Shown here: piece by piece, positions 7,351-13,322 of the stretch
Position numbering within the stretch: the stretch's first letter is position 1
How the letters are laid out: each line of letters begins with the position of its first letter
NCBI GenBank assembly: GCA_964447535.1
Contig: CAYUST010000020.1
Coordinates: forward strand, 1-13,322
Length of the DNA stretch: 13,322 bases
Source: CAYUST01 sp964447535
GTDB taxonomy: Bacteria; Patescibacteriota; Gracilibacteria; Absconditabacterales; Absconditicoccaceae
Reading direction: 5' to 3'
The notes under the pieces: model-generated
The model's database searches: none
The model's input: the letters and a program-made list of their open reading frames with translations, nothing else
What the model was told of the DNA's origin: nothing
Made by a program: the position numbers and the translations under genes

Positions 7351-8286
7351 GTATCTACCCCTCGACGACTTCTCTATTTTGCCTAACTTGAAGAGGAGTG
7401 GCTCGAGATCGTGCTCTATGACTTGTTCATCGACGCCAAGTTTAGCGGAAAGGGTCTTGATACCTACAGGCTTACCTTCTGTTGCTGACAAAATGGCTAT
7501 ATAATGCTGGTGCAAAGGCGATAATCCTCCAGATACGAGACGAGCGTCATGCAAAAATGCCTCTCGTTGTTGTTTTCATAGTACCAAGGTCTCTGCATGA
7601 ACAATCATCCAGTCATGAAGTTGTATGAGGGTACTGACGATCTCTCTCGGTGTAGTAGTGCAATAGGTGCTAATTTCCTTGATGAGGGTTTCATCAACTC
7701 ATGAAATGCCTTTTTGGACGAGTGTTTGCTTGATGAGCCTGCAGACATCTGCAGAGGTATAGTCGGTGAGATGCAGTTTATAAATAAATCTGTTTTTCAA
7801 TGGAGCAGAGAGCAATTGCATCTTGGTAGTAGCTCCGATCAGCGTAAATGGTTGCAAAGGGATCTTGACTGCTGAAGCATCTGGCATCACCATGTCTATA
7901 CAACAGTCTTCCATAGCGATATAGAGCATCTCCTCGATAGCTGGCTTGAGCCTATGGATTTCATCAATAAACAACACATCACCTCCTTGTAACCCGTTGA
8001 GCACAGCAATCATCTCAGCAGGCTTACTAATTGCATACGCTGTCACACTATGGAGTTGACTGTTGACTCCTTGGGCTACAAGTTGTGCTAGCGTCGTTTT
8101 ACCATAGCCACTCGGTCCAGAAAATAAGATATGCCCGACAGGACGTCCTTGTTTGAAAGCACTGGAAATGGCCGTTGCCAAAGTCTTCTTGATACCATCT
8201 TGCCCAATAAAATGCCCAAAATCTGTCGGCCTATGCGAAGGAGACATACCTGGAGAAAGAATTGGAACAATTTTCTTGATTTGCAT
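7339..8286 (-). CDS. ruvB: Holliday junction branch migration ATPase RuvB
   Basis: The 315-residue protein starts at the ATG at 8286, ends with TAA at 7339, and reads through two TGA codons as Gly (one after QKGIS at residue 196, one in VLGKQQR). RuvB forms the AAA+ hexameric motor that, with RuvA, drives branch migration of Holliday junctions. Walker A is GPSGYGKT (57-64), Walker B DVLFIDEIH (103-111), sensor 1 GATT (151-154), and the arginine finger probably Arg166 in PLKNRF. The C-terminal winged helix carries VGIKTLSAKLG and the closing SSRGRYLTE, matching the RTPRGR ending of the family. It is slightly shorter than typical (330-350). Walker A has Ser and Tyr where most RuvB have Pro and Leu. 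No Shine-Dalgarno sequence is seen. It is divergent from hrcA. Confidence 0.95.
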
Positions 8287-8312
8287 CAGCGAAAGAGAAG
8301 TTGAATGAAGTA

Positions 8313-8341
8313 TATATAGTTAAGTTAGGGAGAAATAGCAA
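8313..8341 (-). promoter_or_regulatory. Candidate ruvB promoter
   Basis: On the minus strand TTGCTA (8341-8336), a 17-base spacer, and TATATA (8318-8313), itself followed by TACT, lie about 25-55 bases upstream of the ruvB ATG. Spacing is ideal for a sigma70-type promoter. The palindromic repeat at 8361-8436 lies just upstream of it. Confidence 0.45.
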
Positions 8342-8360
8342 TGAGAATTGAGATACTATC

Positions 8361-8436
8361 GTCATTCTGAGGCGAAGCCGAAGAATCTCAGAAACAATGA
8401 GATCCTTCATCCTTGCTTCGCAAGACTCAGGATGAC
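8361..8436. repeat. Nested palindromic intergenic repeat (MITE/REP-like)
   Basis: Three concentric inverted repeats share one centre: GTCATTCTGAG with CTCAGGATGAC (8361-8371 and 8426-8436, one mismatch), GCGAAGC with GCTTCGC (8372-8378 and 8415-8421), and TCTCA with TGAGA (8386-8390 and 8398-8402). The whole 76-base unit could fold as one long hairpin or cruciform. Its GTCATTCTGAG...CTCAGGATGAC ends resemble short palindromic repeats scattered in many bacterial genomes. It lies in the divergent ruvB-hrcA gap and has no coding capacity. Only one copy is in the window. Confidence 0.75.
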
Positions 8437-8540
8437 AATTGCTTTGGACTCTCTATCTTTGTTTATTTGTATATTTGAGTATTTGGTTGTTTGTTTACTT
8501 GCAAATATCTCCAAAAACGGTATTGTGTCTGCAACTAGCC

Positions 8541-9233
8541 ATGAAAGAAGACAAGCTCAAACAACTCCTTTCGATTGTCATCGAAAACTATATTCACAAA
8601 GGAGATCCCATTGGGTCGAAGTTTTTACATTCACTGGATATGACCGAATACGCACCTTCAACGTTGCGTAAGTATCTCAATTTACTCGAGAAGGAGGGAT
8701 TATTGTACCAACCCTACAATAGTTCAGGAAGAATACCTACCGTCAAAGGTTTATCGAGCTATATGGAGTCGTTGTTGCTGTTGTCTTCGAGTGCTCCTGC
8801 GACCGAGGAAGGAGAGGAGTCTCCCGTTATTGACTTAGATTATGCAAGAAATGATCTCAAATCAATCGTAGAGACCTTGGGTGACTTTGTCGATGGAGCA
8901 GTAGTAGGATTTCTCAGAGAAGATGAGTATTATTATCTCGGCCTCAATAATTTGTTGAGAGAAAGTCTCATAGCTGACCATGAGACCACTAGGTATCTTG
9001 TGAAATTCATCGAATCCAAAGAGCTCGTTCAACAACTCGATGCCAGAGTCCTCAAAAAAGAAACGATCTATTATACCTTTTTGGAGAATGATGAAAAACC
9101 TATCGCTATTGTCTATACCAAAGTTGATATCAATGGGTATGATGCAATATTGAGTATTTTGGGACCGAGTAGAGTAGACCATAGAAAAAATGTCCTAATC
9201 CTCAAAAAATTTATCGAAGGATACTCTGCATAG
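8541..9233 (+). CDS. hrcA: Heat-inducible transcription repressor HrcA, short form
   Basis: HrcA represses heat-shock chaperone genes by binding CIRCE operators. The N-terminal winged helix is clear: VIENYIHKGDPIGSKFL (13-29), then TLRKYLNLLEKEGLLYQPYNSSGRIPT (41-67), matching the family pattern ending in LLxqPHtSAGRIPT. The C-terminal part keeps the effector-domain signature NGYDAILSILGPSRVDHRKN. At 230 residues it is about 110 shorter than usual HrcA, with a compressed central domain. I chose the ATG at 8541 because the similarity begins there; the 34 codons upstream in the same frame are low-complexity Leu/Phe/Cys. No TGA occurs among its 13 Gly codons; the stop is TAG. No CIRCE element and no dnaK or grpE is seen in the window. 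It heads the plus-strand gene run. Confidence 0.88.
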   Translation: MKEDKLKQLLSIVIENYIHKGDPIGSKFLHSLDMTEYAPSTLRKYLNLLEKEGLLYQPYNSSGRIPTVKGLSSYMESLLLLSSSAPATEEGEESPVIDLDYARNDLKSIVETLGDFVDGAVVGFLREDEYYYLGLNNLLRESLIADHETTRYLVKFIESKELVQQLDARVLKKETIYYTFLENDEKPIAIVYTKVDINGYDAILSILGPSRVDHRKNVLILKKFIEGYSA

Positions 9234-9298
9234 AGCACATCTAATAATGCTTTTGCATATAATGATGATAGAGAAAAAGTGTTTTAGTTTCTGTAATT

Positions 9299-9802
9299 AT
9301 GATGGTAGAGTGAGCAGATACCCCAGAGGAACAGATCGAACAACCTTCCTCAAGAGAGCATGAACTACTACGTGCTGATTTGCAAAAACTCCAAGCAGAA
9401 ATTGCTGCTCGCGAATCAACCTCTGCTTCAGCAGAAAATGAACCTACAACATTGGCTATTATTGCTGGACTGGAAGCACTGCAAAAAAAAGTTGATAGTT
9501 CATCAGAACTCTATGCAGAAATCCAACAACAACTCGATGCGCTTCGTCACATACAAAGCACAGAAAAACTAATAGTACCACATGAAAATTGATTCAACAC
9601 TCCACTTACTGCACAAGAATTTGTCCAAAAAGCAGAAGCAAACAAACACACCATTGCAAGTGACTACGAACATATCATTACCGAGAAACGACAGACCAAC
9701 AATCGACTTCCCAAGGATCGATTTTCACAAAAAATATTGCAACCTACCCTTGGCGCACTCTTGCAACGTATAAGCACCTCCATCAAAAACACTGGTCGAT
9801 AA
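9299..9802 (+). CDS. Coiled-coil protein of unknown function
   Basis: With TGA as Gly (two codons, one at residue 5 and one in PHENGFN) the frame reads 167 residues from tandem ATGs at 9299 and 9302 to TAA at 9800. The first half is strongly acidic, Glu/Gln/Leu-rich and heptad-like (HELLRADLQKLQAEIAA, then LEALQKKVDSSSELYAEI), predicting a coiled coil. The second half is basic. There is no signal peptide or membrane segment, so it should be cytoplasmic. Following hrcA it invites comparison with GrpE, but the beta-rich C-terminal domain of GrpE is absent, so I do not call it grpE. The spacing is 65 bases after hrcA and 27 before the Nudix gene, consistent with co-transcription. Confidence 0.7.
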
Positions 9803-9829
9803 TATTCTTATTTTATTTATGAAGCTCTG

Positions 9830-10321
9830 ATGGTCAAGAAAGTACAAAGTGCCGGTGGTATAGTCTACTGCCGAGATACAAAAGCACAAGAGCCACGTTT
9901 CTTGTTGGTCAAAAGACAAGCACTCTCCAAAAAAGTAGAATGGGTAACACCAAAATGAAAAATTCAAACAGGAGAAAAACCCGAGCAAGCAGCGATCAGA
10001 GAAATTTATGAGGAAGTTGGATTACCAATTGCTTCTTTGCAGGTTAAACAAGTATTGGACACTATCTCTCTGCAGTTATTCAATGATTCTGGCAAACTCG
10101 GTGTCGACAAAGATATCACGTATTTCTTGGTGCAGTACTCTTGAGACCCCAAGGATGTGGCCGTTGCACACGTAGAAGGATTTTTGTGAGTCTACAAGCG
10201 AGCATCAATTCAAACTATACTTTCGCTGGTACACTACAGAGATTTGAGAGAACTCTTTAGAAGAGCATTTGGTATGATAGGCAAAATTAGTGTAAGAGAT
10301 CAATTTATCAAAAATTTCTAA
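9830..10321 (+). CDS. Nudix hydrolase
   Basis: Nudix hydrolases cleave nucleoside diphosphates linked to another group and often clear damaged or signalling nucleotides. The 163-residue frame from the ATG at 9830 to TAA at 10319 contains a complete Nudix box, G43-x5-E49-x7-R57E58-I-x-E61E62-x-G64-L65, with KGKIQTGEKPEQAA before REIYEEVGL. Gly43, the first invariant residue, is a TGA codon; two more TGA codons follow (YSGDP and FLGVYK). AGGIVYC near the N-terminus is the usual first beta strand of the fold. An earlier ATG at 9819 is in another frame. The substrate cannot be predicted. It is likely co-transcribed with its neighbours, 21 bases before the next start. Confidence 0.9.
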
Positions 10322-10342
10322 ATATTTTATCATACTACATAT

Positions 10343-10768
10343 ATGTTATTGGAAGTTTGATTCGGATGAGGAAACGAAATTCGATGTGTCCGGTGAAAAG
10401 AAAGTGTAGTAGTGGATCCGAAAAGTCCACTTAGCACACTTGAAAAAGACTGACCCACAAGTGAACAAGTTGAAGATCTGTATGTATTGACTCGATGACC
10501 GCGACACATTGGCTATCTAGCAAACTTAGCACACGATACACCCGCTCCGACATATGAACAACTAGATGTACTTTGCATTGGATGATCTGATACTGAACTC
10601 TCAACCCTCAAAAAACGACTGTCTGCCTTGCGTCCTAAATATTGCATTCCCTTGGGTGAGCGAGCCACCACCCGCACGCAGCAGCGATCTCAAGAAGTAA
10701 TGGCAACAGGTCATACCTTCCCCAAACTCTTGCGTCCAGGACAGGTAGTAGTCGTACAACATACATAG
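10343..10768 (+). CDS. Small protein resembling a metallo-beta-lactamase fold without metal ligands
   Basis: The 141-residue frame runs from the ATG at 10343 to TAG at 10766 through six TGA codons (residues 6, 9, 18, 37, 52, 81), the highest density in the window. The order of segments recalls the Lactamase_B_3/UPF0173 type: GGGNEIRCVRGKESVVVDP (8-26), EDLYVLTRGPRHIG (44-57) where the family has adivLvSHxHxDH, LDVLCIGG (74-81), LSALRPKYCIPLGE (93-106) where the family has a lkPkxviPmHy segment, and RPGQVVVV (131-138). Every His/Asp ligand of the HxHxDH motif is replaced, so hydrolase activity is not expected. This fold assignment is my inference from pattern, not a proven homology. It lies 21 bases after the Nudix gene and 25 before the membrane protein gene. 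Confidence 0.65.
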
Positions 10769-10793
10769 ATTTAGAATATCTACTCTTATTATT

Positions 10794-11321
10794 ATGGAAA
10801 CATCTTCTCAACAAATTCCTCTCTCACCACAACCTGAAACGGTTGCATCCATTGACGAACAACAACTTTTAATACAAGCGCAAGAACTTGCCTTAGCAGA
10901 AAGAAAGAAAAAATTCCCCATGAATGTAGTTGAATTTATAGTGGGTGTTGTTTTACTCTTTTTCTGTTTTTCTTATTTAGCAACGCATCCTGCTGAAAAA
11001 TCTTCAATCGTCAGCGGAATTGACGTGATTATGCAAAAAGTACATATTTTAATTTCACGTTTTACGTCAGGTAAAAATCAAACACTCGAAAACAAGTATG
11101 CATTAGCCAAATCATTTCACGAGGTCATTTCTTTGGCAGGGGAGTGAAAATGCCTTACCGAAGCAGAAATTCGTAAACTCCAAGAATATGAAGATGCATT
11201 ATACGATATGTCCACCGATGCATTTGAAAAAAATGAGTACACTTATGAAACCCTTCTGCAGTGATTTTATGCAAAAGTAAGACAACGTTGTGATACCAAC
11301 AACACATGAAGCAAGAATTAA
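10794..11321 (+). CDS. Single-pass membrane protein of unknown function
   Basis: I recognise no family. The 175-residue frame (ATG 10794, TAA 11319) needs three TGA codons as Gly: after SLAGE at residue 118, in LLQGFYA, and in NTGSKN near the end. Residues 1-40 are polar with a Gln/Pro/Glu-rich start and a basic ERKKK at 36-40. A single hydrophobic segment (about 44-64, NVVEFIVGVVLLFFCFSYLA) should span the membrane, with the basic patch before it predicting a cytoplasmic N-terminus. The remaining 110 residues are charged and probably helical, ending in a Lys/Arg-rich tail. It sits in the tightly spaced gene run, 44 bases before cysS. Confidence 0.75.
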
Positions 11322-11365
11322 ACCCTAAGAGAAACGTATTACTTTCAACTTTCAACTTTTCAATC

Positions 11366-12736
11366 ATGTTACGTATTCACAATACTCTGACACATACCCT
11401 CGAACCGTTTGTTCCGATCACCCCAGATCTGGTAACCATTTATTCATGTGGACCAACAGTATACAGTAGACAACATCTCTGAAACTTGAGAGCAGCTTAT
11501 TTCGTTGATATACTCAAAAACGTGATCAAACATGTTTGTCACTTACCCGTGAAGCATGTGATGAATATCACTGATGTAGGGCATTTGACGGGAGACAACG
11601 AAGGTGATGCTGACCATGGAGAAGATCGTATGGAAAAGTGAGCTAGACAACAAGGTATCACTGCTCGAGATGTAGCTGCAAAGTTTACTGCGATTTATGA
11701 AGAGGATCTCAACTTGTTACATATTGATCCTTTTGACGTTATGCCCAAGGCAACTGATCATATTGCAGAGCAAATTTCACTCATTCAAGAACTCGAAAAC
11801 AAAGGATATACGTACAGTATCCCTAATGATGGCATCTATATGGATACTTCCAAGATATCAGGCAAAGACACCTCGCCCTATGGTGTTCTTTTGGGAGAAA
11901 AACATCTAGCTGGTCTTGAGCATGGCGCAAGAATTACTGACAGTGGCAAAAAAAATCCCACAGATTTTGCTTTATGGAAATTCAATACAACAGGCAAAAA
12001 ACGTGATATGGAACGAGAGAGTCCTCGAGGTGTAGGCTTTCCCGGATGGCATATTGAGTGTAGCGCCATGAGTATGAAATACCTTGGTACACATATTGAT
12101 ATACACACAGGCGGCATGGAACACATCGCTGTCCATCATACCAATGAAATAGCGCAATCTGAATGTAGTCACGCACATGTGCCTCGAGTAAACTACCGGG
12201 TGCATTTGCAATGGCTTATGATGAATGGTAAAAAAATAGCAAAGTCGGATGGGAATGTTGCCTTTTTGAACGAAGTGATTGAGCATGGGTATTCGCCCTT
12301 GGATATGAGATATTTTTATCTCCAAGCGCACTACAGGTCATTTCAAGATTTCACTTGGGAAGCACTTGAAGCAGCCAAAAAGGCCAGAGTTGGGCTCATG
12401 AAAAAAATTGCATGAGGCTTGACGCCAACTCCAGCTCAAGAACAAGAAATTGTCGATGAACTTCTCAATGATCTCAATACGTGAGGCGTGCTCGGGAAAT
12501 TACATACCTATGGCTGTCCCCAATGGTTGGATGAAAAGGTGCTCAAATTGGATCTGTTTACTTTGCCACAACAAGTTGCAGTTGTTGTACCCAGTGAGAT
12601 AGAAGATCTCGCTGCCCAGCGTCGAGAAGCCAAGCAAAATAAAGATTTTGCACAAGCTGATAGTTTACGCAAGCAAATAGAAACTGCATGACGAACTATT
12701 ATCGATACGCCCACCTGATGGACACGAGAGAAATAA
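11366..12736 (+). CDS. cysS: Cysteinyl-tRNA synthetase
   Basis: CysRS charges tRNA-Cys in the cytoplasm. The 456-residue frame from the ATG at 11366 to TAA at 12734 reads six TGA codons as Gly. The class I signature HLGN (37-40) has its Gly39 encoded by TGA; other TGA codons are in EKGAR, IAGG, NTGG, TAGR and PTGW. The zinc ligands appear at family spacing: Cys28 in YSCGPTVY, Cys232 in HIECSAM, His257 and Glu261 in VHHTNE (25 and 4 residues apart, as in the E. coli enzyme). The KMSKS loop is KIAKS (290-294) within GKKIAKSDGN, keeping both Lys. The C-terminus ends with IIDTPTGWTREK, matching the usual DtxxGtxW close. The length is normal. No Shine-Dalgarno sequence precedes it. Confidence 0.96.
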
Positions 12737-12783
12737 AGTACAATAGATAAAAACTCCTTTTAGTACCCCCTCATCGACCTTGT

Positions 12784-13322
12784 ATGTTCAGCACCAAAGA
12801 TACAGATACCTATGCAATACGTTTCATCGATTTTTTGAAACAGCCCAAAACAACGGGAGCTATTGGTGATTATGGAGAGCACTCCATTCACAATGGGCTC
12901 AAGGATATCGATCGAAAAAATACCCACACTATCTTGGAAGTTGGTCCTGCTAAAGGAGCAACTACAGCGTATATACTCGCACATCGTGCACCACAGAGTT
13001 TTTATGAGTGCTGTGAAATCAATGAGGAATTTTGTGGTGTGCTCAAAGAGAGATTCGGTGAACAATTCCCCGTTCATCATGAAGATTTTTTGACCTGGAG
13101 ACCTACCAAAGAAACCTATGACCTTATTGTCTCAGGAGTGCCTATGAGCCTACTTACACCACAAGCGCAGCATGCCATGCTTACCAAAACATACGCATTA
13201 CTTGCACCAGGAGGTACTTATGTACATATACAATACTCTCATGCACTCACCAAACAAGTAGAGCAGATTTTCTGAAATGCTGAGTACTCATACTGTCTCT
13301 TTGATTTTCCCTTTACCTGTGC
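12784..13322 (+). CDS. SAM-dependent methyltransferase, PmtA-like (cut by window edge)
   Basis: The frame opens at the ATG at 12784, crosses one TGA (13276-13278, read as Gly at residue 165 region after QVEQIF) and is still open at the right edge (179 codons seen). Motif I is ILEVGPAKGATTAYIL (50-64), an acidic residue in CEINEEF (77-83) would bind the SAM ribose, DLIVSGVPMSLL (113-124) occupies the motif IV position, and LLAPGGTYVHIQYS (139-152) is motif V/VI-like. The GVP and HIQYS segments resemble bacterial phospholipid N-methyltransferases (PmtA) and the related rRNA adenine dimethylase group. I infer a PmtA-like enzyme but the substrate is uncertain. It lies 47 bases after cysS and probably closes or continues the same operon. 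Confidence 0.82.

Noticed and set aside
7339..8286. ruvB as a broken pseudogene (two pieces at 7339-7554 and 7699-8286)
   Set aside because: Both pieces are in the same frame and joined by two TGA codons only; read as Gly, all RuvB motifs are intact.
8439..8540. N-terminal extension of HrcA from the ATG at 8439
   Set aside because: The 34 extra residues are low-complexity and hydrophobic; HrcA similarity starts at the Met at 8541.
9299..9802. grpE, suggested by position after hrcA and the coiled coil
   Set aside because: The second half lacks the beta-rich GrpE domain and its conserved residues, so only a coiled-coil call is supported.
1..13322. CRISPR array, tRNA, rRNA, transposase or integrase
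   Set aside because: No spaced direct repeats, cloverleaf, rRNA-like block or recombinase motif was seen on either strand by eye.

Overview
The window reads as one stretch of a genome that translates TGA as glycine (genetic code 25), the code known from Absconditabacteria (SR1) and Gracilibacteria in the Patescibacteria/CPR. Under the standard code most genes on the right two thirds break into pieces. With TGA as Gly they become full-length members of known families, and the TGA codons fall on invariant glycines: the FAD-binding GxGxxG of an oxidoreductase, the first Gly of a Nudix box, and the HxGN of cysteinyl-tRNA synthetase. Neither phylum can be chosen from this sequence alone.

Left part (1-5750): a cassette that looks like Bacteroidota. 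Two closely related secreted metzincin-type metalloproteases lie in opposite orientation at its edges (1-1408 minus, cut by the window; 3957-5690 plus). The complete copy ends in a Por/type IX secretion (T9SS) C-terminal sorting domain. Their promoters and coding regions form arms of an inverted repeat of about 1.5 kb. Between them on the minus strand are a lipoprotein with a C39-like cysteine peptidase domain (2503-3453) and a cysteine-rich protein of unknown function (1708-2367). Both have rho-independent terminators. The two proteases and the lipoprotein contain roughly 100 Gly codons and no TGA, unlike most genes to the right. The simplest reading is recent transfer from a standard-code bacterium. 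A chimeric assembly joined near 5.75-5.87 kb is the main alternative. The unknown gene at 1708-2367 argues against it weakly, since it extends upstream through two TGA codons to an ATG.

Right part (5873-13322): ordinary recoded genes. On the minus strand are a FAD-dependent DAO-family oxidoreductase (5873-7165) and ruvB (7339-8286). A nested palindromic repeat (8361-8436) sits in the divergent gap before hrcA. From 8541 to the right edge a run of plus-strand genes, 21-65 bases apart, is probably one transcription unit: a short hrcA, a coiled-coil protein, a Nudix hydrolase, a small protein resembling a metallo-beta-lactamase fold without metal ligands, a single-pass membrane protein, cysS, and a PmtA-like SAM methyltransferase that runs off the edge. 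No tRNA, rRNA, CRISPR array or transposase was seen.
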